From NCBI GenBank assembly GCA_016928075.1, contig JAFGLJ010000051.1:1-58104 (forward strand): a DNA stretch of 58,104 nucleotides. The letters are read 5' to 3'. Source of the DNA: Bacteroidales bacterium. Lineage in GTDB: Bacteria > Bacteroidota > Bacteroidia > Bacteroidales > VadinHA17. Position 1 is the stretch's first letter; every line of letters starts with the position of its first letter. The position numbers were made by a program, and so were the translations under genes. Shown piece by piece: positions 45,528 to 55,700 of this stretch. Under the pieces are notes generated by a model. That model saw only the letters and a list, made by a program, of their open reading frames with translations. It made no database searches and had not been told where the DNA came from.

Positions 45528-46559
45528 ATGGGCAGAAAAGATGATCACATTGATAACGGTGACTTATTTGAACATTACCGCATTGAAGCTGATGCAGGAC
45601 AGAAAGCACTCAGAATTGACAAATTTCTCGTAAACAGGATAGACAATACTTCACGCACACGTATTCAGAATGCTGCCCTGGCCGGCAATATTATTGTTAA
45701 CGATCAGCAGGTTAAACCCAACTATAAGGTAAAACCGGGTGATATCATCCAGATATTGCTGGCCCATCCTCCAAGGGAAAAAGAGATATTGCCCGAAAAC
45801 CTGCCTCTCGATATTACATATGAGGATGATTCATTACTGGTAGTTAATAAAGAAGCCGGAATGGTAGTACATCCCGGTGTTGGTAATTATACCGGCACTC
45901 TTGTAAATGCCCTTATGTATCACCTCAGGGATATACCTCTTTTCAAAACCGGGGAGCAGAGACCAGGTCTGGTTCACCGGATTGATAAGAATACATCCGG
46001 GCTCCTGGTTATAGCTAAAACTGAATTTGCCCTCAATAATCTGGGGAGGCAATTTTATGAACACAGCGCAGGTAGAAAATATATTGCTCTGGTATGGGGT
46101 AATCCCGGTGAAAGAGGTACTGTCACAGGCAATATAGGCAGAAATCCCAGGAACAGAAAACTGATGCATGTTTTTCCCGATGGCAGTGACGGAAAGCCTG
46201 CCGTAACACATTACAGGCTTATTGAAGACCTGTCATATGTCTCGCTGATAGAGTGTGTACTGGAGACCGGTCGCACTCACCAGATCAGGGCACATATGAG
46301 CTACCTGAAACATCCGCTCTTTAATGATCCTGACTACGGAGGTGATAAAATCCTCAGAGGCACTACTTTTACAAAATACCAGCAGTTTGTCAGGAACTGC
46401 TTCAGCATTTTACCACGCCAGGCCCTGCATGCGCGCTACCTTTCATTCAATCACCCGGTAAGTGGCGAACGCATGGAATTCGAATCAGAGCTGCCGGATG
46501 ATATGAACAGGTTGATTGATAAGTGGCGGAAGTACGTATCTGGGAGAGATGAGTTATGA
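45528..46559 (+). CDS. RluA/RluD-family ribosomal pseudouridine synthase
   Basis: 343 residues. An N-terminal S4 RNA-binding domain (about 20-85: LRIDKFLVNRIDNTSRTRIQ) and a catalytic domain with the Asp in HRIDKNTSGLLVIAKT. Other landmarks are VVNKEAGMVVHPG and ETGRTHQIRAHMSYLKHPL. RluD makes pseudouridines 1911, 1915 and 1917 in 23S helix 69; the S4 domain favours RluD over RluA. The stop lies within a heptamer repeat array. Confidence 0.92.
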   Translation: MGRKDDHIDNGDLFEHYRIEADAGQKALRIDKFLVNRIDNTSRTRIQNAALAGNIIVNDQQVKPNYKVKPGDIIQILLAHPPREKEILPENLPLDITYEDDSLLVVNKEAGMVVHPGVGNYTGTLVNALMYHLRDIPLFKTGEQRPGLVHRIDKNTSGLLVIAKTEFALNNLGRQFYEHSAGRKYIALVWGNPGERGTVTGNIGRNPRNRKLMHVFPDGSDGKPAVTHYRLIEDLSYVSLIECVLETGRTHQIRAHMSYLKHPLFNDPDYGGDKILRGTTFTKYQQFVRNCFSILPRQALHARYLSFNHPVSGERMEFESELPDDMNRLIDKWRKYVSGRDEL

Positions 46560-46579
46560 GTTATGACATGCGAGTTATG
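46545..46579. repeat. Heptamer array (AGTTATG) spanning a stop codon
   Basis: Five units in 7-bp phase: AGAGATG, AGTTATG, AGTTATG, ACATGCG, AGTTATG. The TGA stop of the pseudouridine synthase gene lies inside. Confidence 0.75.
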
Positions 46580-46630
46580 AAATATTTTTCCAATTCCTAT
46601 ATACCCCCGGAGGGTGGTGAATAATAATAG

Positions 46631-46648
46631 CCCCGGTTATACCCGGGG
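46631..46648 (+). other. GC-rich hairpin between the pseudouridine synthase gene and ddl
   Basis: CCCCGG and CCGGGG pair across a 6-nt loop in an otherwise AT-rich spacer. There is no T-run, so it may be a weak terminator or a processing site. Confidence 0.35.
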
Positions 46649-46666
46649 ATAACATACATATTTTAT

Positions 46667-46674
46667 TATATTTG
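46667..46674 (+). promoter_or_regulatory. -7 box (TATATTTG) of ddl
   Basis: Perfect TAnnTTTG, 23 bp before the ATG. The -33 region is occupied by the GC-rich hairpin. Confidence 0.45.
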
Positions 46675-46697
46675 GAAACCATTATTTACACATCTTT

Positions 46698-47678
46698 ATG
46701 AAGACCATAGCTATAGTTACAGGGGGTAACTCGTCAGAATTTGACATATCAGTTAAAAGTGCACGTGCAGTAGAAAGAGCACTTACAAAACTATATGATA
46801 CATACGTGATAATGGTAAAGGGAGCTGACTGGTACTGGGAAGATATTTCAGGTCAAATACATAAGGTTGATAAAAACACTTTTTGTTTGAAGCTGTACGA
46901 CAGGATGGTCAGATTTGATGCCGTTTTTATTGCCATACATGGTAACCCTGGGGAGAATGGATTTCTGCAGGGTTATTTCGAATTAACAGGAATACCATAT
47001 ACAGGTTGTAACACCTACACCTCAGCCCTGACATTCAATAAAAATGCCTGCAAATCATTCCTGAAAGATTTTTCCGTTAAGATGGCCCGTTCCACGATGA
47101 TAAACAGAGACAATATACCTGACCCGGATACCCTCGTTGAAGAGATAGGCCTTCCGATGTTTATCAAGCCCAATGAGAGTGGATCAAGCTTTGGAGTAAG
47201 TAAAGTAAAAAAAGTTGAGGAAGTAATTACCTCTATAGAACTGGCCTTTACCGAAAGCCCCCAGGTACTTGCAGAAGAATTCATAAGTGGTTCCGAAGTT
47301 GCCTGCGGTGTCATAAAAACATCAGAAAAGACAATTGTCCTCCCCGTAACTGAAATAGTAAGCAAGAACGACTTTTTTGATTTTGAGGCAAAATATGACC
47401 CTGGAAAAGCGGATGAGATAACACCGGGTCGTTTCCCCGATCATGTTACAGCATTAATCCAGGAAGCCAGTGTCAATATTGCCACTTACCTTGATTGCAG
47501 GGGCCTTGTCAGGGTGGATTTTATTGTACGTGACGAAGCACCTGTATTCATTGAAGTAAATACAATCCCCGGTTTAACCGAAGAGAGTATAGTACCAAAA
47601 CAGATGAAAGAATATGGTATTGACCCCGGGGAACTTTACTCGATGCTTATAGAAGATGCCATAAAAGAAAGAGGCTAA
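46698..47678 (+). CDS. ddl: D-alanine--D-alanine ligase
   Basis: 326 residues. ATP-grasp enzyme that makes D-Ala-D-Ala, the substrate of MurF (encoded at 22729). Landmarks are VTGGNSSEFDISVKSA at the start, IHGNPGENGFLQG, FIKPNESGSSFGVSKV, LAEEFISGSEVACGV, VRVDFIVRD and the Mg2+ region FIEVNTIPGLTEESIVP. Complete. It converges with gcvP; spacer 47679-47738 contains only a possible CGCC/GGCG mini-hairpin. Confidence 0.95.
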   Translation: MKTIAIVTGGNSSEFDISVKSARAVERALTKLYDTYVIMVKGADWYWEDISGQIHKVDKNTFCLKLYDRMVRFDAVFIAIHGNPGENGFLQGYFELTGIPYTGCNTYTSALTFNKNACKSFLKDFSVKMARSTMINRDNIPDPDTLVEEIGLPMFIKPNESGSSFGVSKVKKVEEVITSIELAFTESPQVLAEEFISGSEVACGVIKTSEKTIVLPVTEIVSKNDFFDFEAKYDPGKADEITPGRFPDHVTALIQEASVNIATYLDCRGLVRVDFIVRDEAPVFIEVNTIPGLTEESIVPKQMKEYGIDPGELYSMLIEDAIKERG

Positions 47679-47738
47679 GGCCCCGACTTTGATTGCACGC
47701 CTATCTTCGGCGGACAGGTAAGCCTCAGCCTTAATTAA

Positions 47739-50636
47739 TCAGTCTTCAACATTTATCTCCACTCCTTCAAAGCGGTATGCGTCAATAGGATCACATGTAC
47801 ATACAAGGTTCCTGTCGCCATAACCGTTGTCAACTCTTCCCACAGCGGTCCAGTATTTGTTCCCGGCCAGTCCTTTTACCGGGTATGCTGCTTTCTCCCT
47901 GCTGTATTTATGGTTCCAGTTATCACTAATAACCATGGCAGCCGTATGGGGTGAATTATGTAGAACATTATCTTCTTTATCAGCTTTACCTTCTTTCACC
48001 TCCTGTATCTCATTCCATATTGATTTCATAGCGTCAACAAACCTGTTGAGCTCATAAAGTGGTTCACTTTCCGTCGGTTCAACCATAAGCGTGCCATGCA
48101 CCGGAAAAGACAGTGTAGGTGCATGGAATCCATAATCCATCAGTCTTTTAGCAATATCTTCTTCAGTCACTCCTGCTTCCCCTTTGAATTTCCTGCAATC
48201 GATTATCATCTCATGACCTACCCTGCCTTTCTTTCCCTTATACAGAACGTCAAAATGGTCTTTCAGAGCAGATGCCAGGTAATTGGCATTCATTATTGCC
48301 ATTTTTGAGGATTTTGTAAGCCCTTCTTCGCCAAGCATGTAAACGTATGCATGTGATATGGTGAGAATCATTGCAGATCCAAAAGGAGCGGCAGCCACAG
48401 CTGTTGTACCTCTGCTTCCTCCTGTGGAAACGAGTGGATGGGTAGGAAGGAATTCGGCCAGGTGACCGGCAGTACAGATAGGTCCCACTCCCGGTCCACC
48501 CCCACCATGAGGTATTGCAAATGTCTTGTGAAGATTAAGGTGGCATACATCGGCTCCTATGATTGCAGCATTTGACAATCCTACCATGGCATTCATATTA
48601 GCACCGTCCATATAAACCTGACCGCCGTTTTCATGAATAATCTCAGTCATTTCATTAATAGCCTCCTCAAAAACGCCATGCGTTGACGGGTATGTAATCA
48701 TGAAGGCAGCAAGCTCATTCCTGTTTTCAACTGCTTTTTTCCGGAGATCCTCAACATCAACATTACCATTTTCATCACATTCCACGACAATCACTTGCAT
48801 TCCCGCCATTACGCCGCTGGCCGGGTTCGTGCCGTGGGCTGATGACGGGATTAACACTATGTTTCTGTGGCCTTCACCCCGGCTTATATGATACTGGCGT
48901 ATTACCATCAGTCCTGTGTATTCTCCTGCCGCACCTGAATTAGGCTGGAATGAGATAGCTTCAAATCCTGTGATTCGCTTCAGTGCATCACCGAGTTCAT
49001 CCATAATCTGGTAATATCCTTCTGCCTGATCTTCAGGCACAAAAGGGTGTATATTCCCAAATTCAGGCCAGCTCAGTGGAAACATTGAGGCGGCAGAATT
49101 CAGCTTCATGGTGCATGACCCAAGTGGTATCATGCTATAGGCCAGCGATATATCTCTGCTTTCCAGGAGTTTGAGATATCTCATCATATCGGTTTCACTA
49201 TGATACCGATTAAATGCTTCCTGCCTGAGAAATTCTGATTTCCTGGTAAATTGCTTACTGATGCATATACTATCATATATCTTATCAAGCTTTTCGGCTT
49301 TTTTTCCAGCTGCTTCTGCAAATATTTCCACAAGCTTGTTTATTTCTGCAATACTTGTGATCTCATCCAGGCTGACCATTACCTTTCCTTCATAAAAGAA
49401 ATTCAGGTTTATTTCATTTTCTAGTGCAGTCTTTTCAAGACTGTTTGCTTCCACGCCTTCCGGGATTCGAATATCGAGTGTGTCGAAAAATTCTTTATTT
49501 GAAATTTTATACCCGAGTTTTTCTATAGAATTTTTGAGAGTGCATGTGCTCTGGTGTATATGTGATGCTATTCTTTTAAGACCATCAGGGCCGTGGTATT
49601 GTGCATACATGCCGCTCATATTCGCAAGGAGAGCCTGTGCCGTACATATATTCGAGGTAGCTCTTTCCCTTTTTATATGCTGTTCCCTGGTCTGCAATGC
49701 CATTCTCAGTGCAGGTTTGCCATTTGAGTCAACTGATACACCGATAATCCTTCCCGGCATGTTGCGCTTCAATGATTCATGCGATGCAAAGAAACCTGCA
49801 TGTGGCCCTCCGAATCCCATTGGAAGTCCAAAGCGCTGATTTGAGCCAAACACTATATCTGCTCCCCACTCACCCGGAGGTGTGAGAAGTACCAGACTCA
49901 TAAGATCTGAAGCAACTGCCACAAGTGCTTCAACTGAGTGTACCTTATCAACAAAGCTCTTATAATCCCTTATATCTCCGTCGGATGATGGATACTGCAA
50001 GATAGCCCCAAAATAGGACTCGTCAATTTCCTGCTCGGAATAATCACCTCTAACCAATTCTATTCCCAGTGGTTCGGCTCGTGTAAGTATAACATCAAGT
50101 GTCTGGGGAAATATTTTCTCATCAACAAATAGCTTGCTAACTCCGGCCTTTACAGCAGCCCGTGGCCGTGCATTATGCATCATTATCATAGCTTCGGCAC
50201 CGGCAGTGGCTTCATCAAGCAATGAAGCATTTGCAAGCTCCATTCCTGTTAACTCACTCACCATTGTCTGGTAGTTCAATAGCGCTTCCAGCCTGCCCTG
50301 GGAGATCTCAGCCTGGTAGGGTGTATAGGAAGTATACCAGCCAGGGTTTTCAAGGACATTCCTTATAATTACTGATACAGGGGCGGTACCATAATATCCC
50401 ATACCGATAAAGGAACGATACTGCTTATTCTTTGCACCTATTTTTCTTATATAATTAAGATATTTAAACTCACTCATCGCCTCCGGCAATTCAAGTGGTT
50501 TATTTATCATTATTGAAGAAGGAACTGTTTCCTTTATAAGCCCATCAAGTGTATCTGCTCCAACAGTCTCGAGCATACGGGAGATTTCATTTTCTCTGGG
50601 GCCAATATGTCTGTTAACGAATTTATCAAATGCCAT
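47739..50636 (-). CDS. gcvP: Glycine dehydrogenase (decarboxylating), full-length P-protein
   Basis: 965 residues: P1-like and P2-like halves fused as in enteric and many Bacteroidota enzymes. PLP enzyme of the glycine cleavage system that decarboxylates glycine and passes aminomethyl to lipoylated H-protein. The PLP lysine is in HLNLHKTFAIPHGGGGPG. Other landmarks are FIGMGYYGT, YTPYQAEISQGRLEAL, and IPLGSCTMKLN. The gcvH and gcvT genes are not in the window. Its 5' leader contains a heptamer array. Confidence 0.97.
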   Translation of the reverse strand: MAFDKFVNRHIGPRENEISRMLETVGADTLDGLIKETVPSSIMINKPLELPEAMSEFKYLNYIRKIGAKNKQYRSFIGMGYYGTAPVSVIIRNVLENPGWYTSYTPYQAEISQGRLEALLNYQTMVSELTGMELANASLLDEATAGAEAMIMMHNARPRAAVKAGVSKLFVDEKIFPQTLDVILTRAEPLGIELVRGDYSEQEIDESYFGAILQYPSSDGDIRDYKSFVDKVHSVEALVAVASDLMSLVLLTPPGEWGADIVFGSNQRFGLPMGFGGPHAGFFASHESLKRNMPGRIIGVSVDSNGKPALRMALQTREQHIKRERATSNICTAQALLANMSGMYAQYHGPDGLKRIASHIHQSTCTLKNSIEKLGYKISNKEFFDTLDIRIPEGVEANSLEKTALENEINLNFFYEGKVMVSLDEITSIAEINKLVEIFAEAAGKKAEKLDKIYDSICISKQFTRKSEFLRQEAFNRYHSETDMMRYLKLLESRDISLAYSMIPLGSCTMKLNSAASMFPLSWPEFGNIHPFVPEDQAEGYYQIMDELGDALKRITGFEAISFQPNSGAAGEYTGLMVIRQYHISRGEGHRNIVLIPSSAHGTNPASGVMAGMQVIVVECDENGNVDVEDLRKKAVENRNELAAFMITYPSTHGVFEEAINEMTEIIHENGGQVYMDGANMNAMVGLSNAAIIGADVCHLNLHKTFAIPHGGGGPGVGPICTAGHLAEFLPTHPLVSTGGSRGTTAVAAAPFGSAMILTISHAYVYMLGEEGLTKSSKMAIMNANYLASALKDHFDVLYKGKKGRVGHEMIIDCRKFKGEAGVTEEDIAKRLMDYGFHAPTLSFPVHGTLMVEPTESEPLYELNRFVDAMKSIWNEIQEVKEGKADKEDNVLHNSPHTAAMVISDNWNHKYSREKAAYPVKGLAGNKYWTAVGRVDNGYGDRNLVCTCDPIDAYRFEGVEINVED

Positions 50637-50640
50637 ATTA

Positions 50641-50675
50641 TATGAATTATGAGTTATAAGTTATGAGTTATTCAA
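50641..50675. repeat. Heptamer array (TATGAGT) in the gcvP leader
   Basis: Five units in strict 7-bp phase: TATGAAT, TATGAGT, TATAAGT, TATGAGT, TATTCAA. It begins 4 bp upstream of the gcvP start codon (minus strand) and is related to the array at 46545. Confidence 0.75.
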
Positions 50676-50747
50676 TAGCGTTAATTATTATATAGTTACA
50701 TTCTAAATAATCATGTTAAAATAAAACTTAAAGATAATATTAATAAG

Positions 50748-51383
50748 TCATGTTAAAAAAGGATTAATCTGCCGTTCAACACCTATTCTCGTCTCCGGTC
50801 CATGCCCCGGATAAACGATAGTATTATCCGGGAGATTCAATAAATTTTCTTTTATACTCCTTAACAATGTGTGATAATCGCCCCCTGCCAGATCGGCACG
50901 ACCGATACTTCCGGCAAATAATGCATCACCGGTAAAAACAAAATTATCCGCTTCGCAATAAAATGCAATACTTCCGGAAGTATGACCAGGTACAAAAAGG
51001 CACAGAAGGTTTATGTTTCCTACTGTTATCGATTGTCCACCCGAAATATAGGTGCCTATGCCGGGTGGTTCAGGCATGCTGAGTCCGAAAAGTCCGGCAT
51101 GCTGTGACGCTGATGAAAGATTCTCTTCCTCCTCCCTTGAGGCATGTGTTTTAAGACCGTATTCCTGCAATACAAATCTATTGCCGAACACATGGTCAAG
51201 ATGCAGATGAGTGTTGAGTAGTTTTACAGGCTTTAATTTGTTCTCATTAATATATGCTTTTAACACATTAAACTCGGAATCATCATAACATCCGCAGTCA
51301 ATTATTGCGCATTCTCCATTTTCATCCGCCAATATGTAAGTATTAACATCTATGGGTGAAAAAACAAACCTGTGTATCTTCAT
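50748..51383 (-). CDS. MBL-fold metallo-hydrolase (glyoxalase II-like)
   Basis: 211 residues. The metal-binding motif THLHLDH is complete, followed by PGHTSGS, the bridging Asp in FTGDALFAGSIGRADL and the last His in YPGHGPET. The layout matches hydroxyacylglutathione hydrolase-like proteins of about 210 residues, without the C-terminal glutathione domain of true GloB. The substrate is unknown. pcm lies 5 bp upstream on the same strand, so cotranscribed. Confidence 0.92.
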   Translation of the reverse strand: MKIHRFVFSPIDVNTYILADENGECAIIDCGCYDDSEFNVLKAYINENKLKPVKLLNTHLHLDHVFGNRFVLQEYGLKTHASREEEENLSSASQHAGLFGLSMPEPPGIGTYISGGQSITVGNINLLCLFVPGHTSGSIAFYCEADNFVFTGDALFAGSIGRADLAGGDYHTLLRSIKENLLNLPDNTIVYPGHGPETRIGVERQINPFLT

Positions 51384-51388
51384 ATTAT

Positions 51389-52048
51389 TTATTTATCATT
51401 CACTGTTCCCCATAGCATTGGGACGAATACGAACAAACCATGTTGAGTTTCTTTAAATTCCCCATTCTCGTCCTTACAAATTCGTGTCATAACCTGGCTG
51501 TGATACCCTCCGACAGGTGCAACAAGACATCCTCCTATCTTAAGCTGGTCAAGTAATTCTTGCGGTATTTCTTTGATGGCTGCTGTTATTAGTATTCCAT
51601 CATAAGGTCCATACTGGGATTTGCCCTTATGACCGTCTCCGAAAAAGAAATGAGCATTATACCCTAGCTTTGCCAGAGTCTTCTGAGCTTTGTTATACAA
51701 TTCTTTGTACCTCTCAATGGTATATACCCTGGCTCCCATTTCAACAAGAATAGCAGCCTGGTAACCCGATCCAGTTCCAATTTCCAGAATCTTATCACGT
51801 TTTTTTACGTTAAGCAACTCTGTTTGTATTGCAACAGTATATGGCTGGGAGATTGTCTGACCTGACGAAATGGGGAAGGCTTTATCCTGATAAGCATGAT
51901 GAAGGAAAGCATTATCCATGAAGACATGCCTGGGAACCCTGTTCATTGCCTCCAGAACATTCTCATCCTTTATGCCTTTTGTTCTGAGGCTATCAATTAA
52001 CTTCTGTCGTTTACCTCTGGCAAGAAATGAATCGTATTCAGATATCAT
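51389..52048 (-). CDS. pcm: Protein-L-isoaspartate O-methyltransferase
   Basis: 219 residues. It methylates isoaspartyl residues to start repair of damaged proteins. Landmarks are VPRHVFM, AFPISSGQTISQPYTVA, the SAM motif ILEIGTGSGYQAAIL, VYTIER and the C-terminal GGCLVAPVGG. The start ATG lies 21 bp downstream of a TATTTTTG -7 box. First gene of a unit with the MBL hydrolase. Confidence 0.94.
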   Translation of the reverse strand: MISEYDSFLARGKRQKLIDSLRTKGIKDENVLEAMNRVPRHVFMDNAFLHHAYQDKAFPISSGQTISQPYTVAIQTELLNVKKRDKILEIGTGSGYQAAILVEMGARVYTIERYKELYNKAQKTLAKLGYNAHFFFGDGHKGKSQYGPYDGILITAAIKEIPQELLDQLKIGGCLVAPVGGYHSQVMTRICKDENGEFKETQHGLFVFVPMLWGTVNDK

Positions 52049-52068
52049 TATTTAGCGTTAATGTCAAA

Positions 52069-52076
52069 CAAAAATA
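52069..52076 (-). promoter_or_regulatory. -7 box (TATTTTTG) of pcm
   Basis: Perfect TAnnTTTG on the minus strand; expected leader about 17 nt. The rest of spacer 52049-52143 has no other feature. Confidence 0.5.
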
Positions 52077-52143
52077 ATAAAAGCAGCCATTTTACCATGA
52101 ATAATGAACTTCTGCTGTGAAATTTGAATATAACCATGCTCTT

Positions 52144-52713
52144 TCAGCTACCAGGTTTTATGAGCCGGGCTTTTTTCAGAGGGTTGTATACAGGGCCTTC
52201 GGGTTTGAGTATACTTTCATATAATATCAATTCATTTACAATTTGGGAAGGCAGATTATAGCTGCCCGATGAACTTAACATGTCTGCAAGAATTTTTCTT
52301 TCAGCTATATACTTAATTCTTCCCAATGTCAGGTGGGGTCTGAATAGCTTTTCATCATGGTACAGATCCTCCTTCCCCAATGCTTTACAAATCACCGAAC
52401 GCATGTCATATAATGATTCTGGTGCTTTTATACCCAACCAGATTACTCTTGGTTTCCTCATATCCCTGAACACACCGGTACCATCGAAACTTATTTCAAA
52501 GGGGCTATAATTATTAACAGCTTCATCCATTATCTCGCCAGTTTTATTGACCTGGTCCTCATTAATCTCTCCCAGGAACGCAAGTGTGAGATGTATATTG
52601 GATGGGTCTACCCATTTTATCTTCTCACCCTTAAGCATCATTTTATATGATTCAATCAACCCTGTTAGAGCTTCATTTTTTTTGATATCAATAGCTATGA
52701 AAGTCCTTCTCAT
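52144..52713 (-). CDS. thpR: RNA 2',3'-cyclic phosphodiesterase
   Basis: 189 residues of the 2H phosphoesterase family. The two HxT motifs are HLTLAFLG (about residue 42) and HLTLGRI (about 128). The start MRRTFIAIDIK is typical. It opens 2',3'-cyclic phosphates to 2'-phosphates; the cellular role is unclear, perhaps RNA repair. It follows the large fusion gene by 11 bp, so the two are probably cotranscribed. Confidence 0.93.
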   Translation of the reverse strand: MRRTFIAIDIKKNEALTGLIESYKMMLKGEKIKWVDPSNIHLTLAFLGEINEDQVNKTGEIMDEAVNNYSPFEISFDGTGVFRDMRKPRVIWLGIKAPESLYDMRSVICKALGKEDLYHDEKLFRPHLTLGRIKYIAERKILADMLSSSGSYNLPSQIVNELILYESILKPEGPVYNPLKKARLIKPGS

Positions 52714-52724
52714 AAAAATGTATC

Positions 52725-55700
52725 TTAACTGATTAAGGGATCCTCTTCGAATATTTTTGAAAGCCTGTTGGCCAGGACTTCTGCGTTCTTTTCATCAAAG
52801 GGCATGGGCGGACGTATTTTTAGAACATTATTATACGGACCATCTGTTCCCAGCAATATCCTCATCTGTTTCATTCTTTCTATTATATAACATGCTTCTT
52901 CACCGGCTGGTTCCAGACTCTCATGATCCCTTACCAGTTCAATGCCCAGGAAGAAGCCCGAACCTCTTATATCACCAACCAGCGGATATCTCTCTTTAAA
53001 GGGCTTTAGAAGATCAAGAAGATATGATCCTGTTTTTTGAGCATGCTCCATATAATTTTCTCTCAGGACTATTTCAAGCACTTTCCTGCCAACAATGGCA
53101 GACACTGTATTCCCCCCGAAAGTGCTGAAAAATTCCATACCTGTATTGAAGGCATCAGCAATTTCCCTAGTTGTAACAACAGCAGCCAGGGGATGACCAT
53201 TACCGATGGGTTTCCCCAGGACGACAATGTCAGGAATTACACCCTGGTCCTCAAAAGCATAAAAGGATGTTCCCATACGTCCATAACCTGTTTGCACCTC
53301 ATCAGCTATACATACACCACTTCTGCGCCTGATAACTTTGTATACCTCCCCAAGGTACCCCGGGGGGAAAATTATCTGTCCTCCCACACTGGGACAGGTT
53401 TCGGCAATGAAAGCAGCAGGTGCTCTGCTTTCTTTTTCCAGGCTGTCAGTAATTTCCTCGACATACTGAGCATATTTATGGCCTGCATCCTTATCGCTGT
53501 ACTTATATTTTCCCCGGTAGCTATCGGGGACCGGTACGGTATGCACCCACGATGGGGCCCCTTTGCCTCCGGGTCCATTATGCTTGTATGGTGAAATATC
53601 AATCAATGTATTTGTATTTCCATGATATGCCCCTTCCAGCACAATTACATCTTTCTTCCCGGTATAGGTAAAAGCCAGTCGCAGGGCAAGCTCGTTAGCT
53701 TCACTTGCTGAATTAAGGAAAAAGCATACTTCAAGCGGATTCCGGAAAGTACTTAGCAATAACTCTGCGAAATCGTTCAGGTGATCACTTAAATACCTGG
53801 TATTAGTATTGAGTAGTCTCATCTGCTCATAGGCAGCTTCTGAAACTTCCGGATTACAATGACCTACATGAGGTACATTATTATATGAATCCAGGTATTT
53901 TTGACCATCCTGATCAAAGAGGTACTGCTGCCAGCCCCTCACTATCTTCAGTGGCTCCTTATAGCTCAGACTAAGATTGTCTGAAAAATATTCATTTCTT
54001 TTTCTGAGAGTATCCCTAAACCCGGATAAACCAGCAGGAAAGCATCCCGGGGGAATATTCAATAAAATATTTGGATCCGGTGATAATATTTGCCAGGCTT
54101 TACTTTCCCATGGTTTACTGACCCCGGGGAAATCGGTTCCGTAACCCAGCAAGTCAATTATTATCTGGAAATGAAGGTGTGAAGCCCACCCTCCGTTTTC
54201 ATCATGATTACCTATCCAGGCAAAAGCCTGGCCTTTCTTTAACTTTCTGCCGATTTTAAGTCCCTTAAAAGATTTCCCTCCCAGATGTCCATAAAGAGTG
54301 AAGAACTTATTGCCGGTATCAGTTTCATGCTTCAGTATTATAATATGACCGTAATCCAGTTTGCCAGGATTATAACTGAATGCATATATTGTACTATCCA
54401 GAGGGGCATAAACGATTGTGCCGGCAGGTGCAAAAAGATCTATGCCCAGGTGTACCGTTCTGTCCTGTTTGGATGTAAACTGTTCTCCCTGGAAAACAGG
54501 AGATGAATATATTACCCTTGGTTCAGCAAAACTGCCTGTACCGTATTTCTTGTCAGAGCATTTTAACAAACTGAATATTCTTTGTTCCAGTCTCGATGCC
54601 GAGTTCTTTTCCGGGTCACTTTCAATAATTCTGCTTTCAACACCCAGGTCCAGGCCCATGCAATTTTTAGCGGTAAGTTTTTCACCAAGCACAGGGAAAG
54701 CATCAACTCCCATTTTTTTTATATCTCCTGTGAGTTTTTTGATCCCAGCCCGGGGTTTTATATTGCAGTATTCCCTCAAAACAGTCTCAGCAAATAAGGG
54801 ATGTATTTTTTCAAGTAAAGGAATTGTATTATTAATAGGTTCCTGGCTTATAACAAGATATTTATCACCGGGACGTTCTTTCTGTTGTAATGCAGCCATA
54901 CAAATACTGAGGGCCAGTCTCATTTTTGCCATGGTAAAAATTACCCTGATTTCATTCTCTTCCAGCTGAAAGGACTGAAGGTAACCACTCAACAAATTTG
55001 CTGCAGCCAGGAGGGGTTCTTCCTTTTCAAGCATAGCATAAGCCATGGCAACCGCTGGATTGGCAACGGTATAACTGTATAGCATATCACCGAAATCAAT
55101 AAATCCCTCTATTACCGGTCCCTTATCAAACATACCGGTGTCGCAATTAACTATTATATTATGGTCGTTGGCATCATTATGAATTACACTGCAGCGTAAG
55201 TTCCCCAATTCAGGCTTTACTGTTTCCAGGTATTCTTCCCTTGTTGCATCTATAAATGAATTGAGTATATCATCACTGACAAGGCTCTGGTATTTCTTTA
55301 CTGCTTTCTCAAAATTTGACAGATCCCATACAAATTCCCTGTTGAATCCCTCATTCCTGTAACCAGCCAATGCTTTATCAATACTCCCCAGTTTTAGTCC
55401 CAGGTCTTTAATCAAGTCCATGGGATGATTCTTTAGCAAGGCCAGAGGTTTGCCACTGAAGTATGTCACCAGTCTGGTACGGTATTTTTCACCTGAATAG
55501 GTTTCAATTTCAGAAATATCATTACCGTTGCTGTCTTTAACTATTGCCGGGCATAATGAAATCTTTCCGGAAAGAAATTTCATTACATCTATCTGTGCTT
55601 CAATAAATGCATCATCCTCAACCGGGTTTGTAACTTTCAGTATATAACTGGCACCATCATCTGCGGTAAGTAGGAAGTTCTGATCCCTTTCCCCATCCAG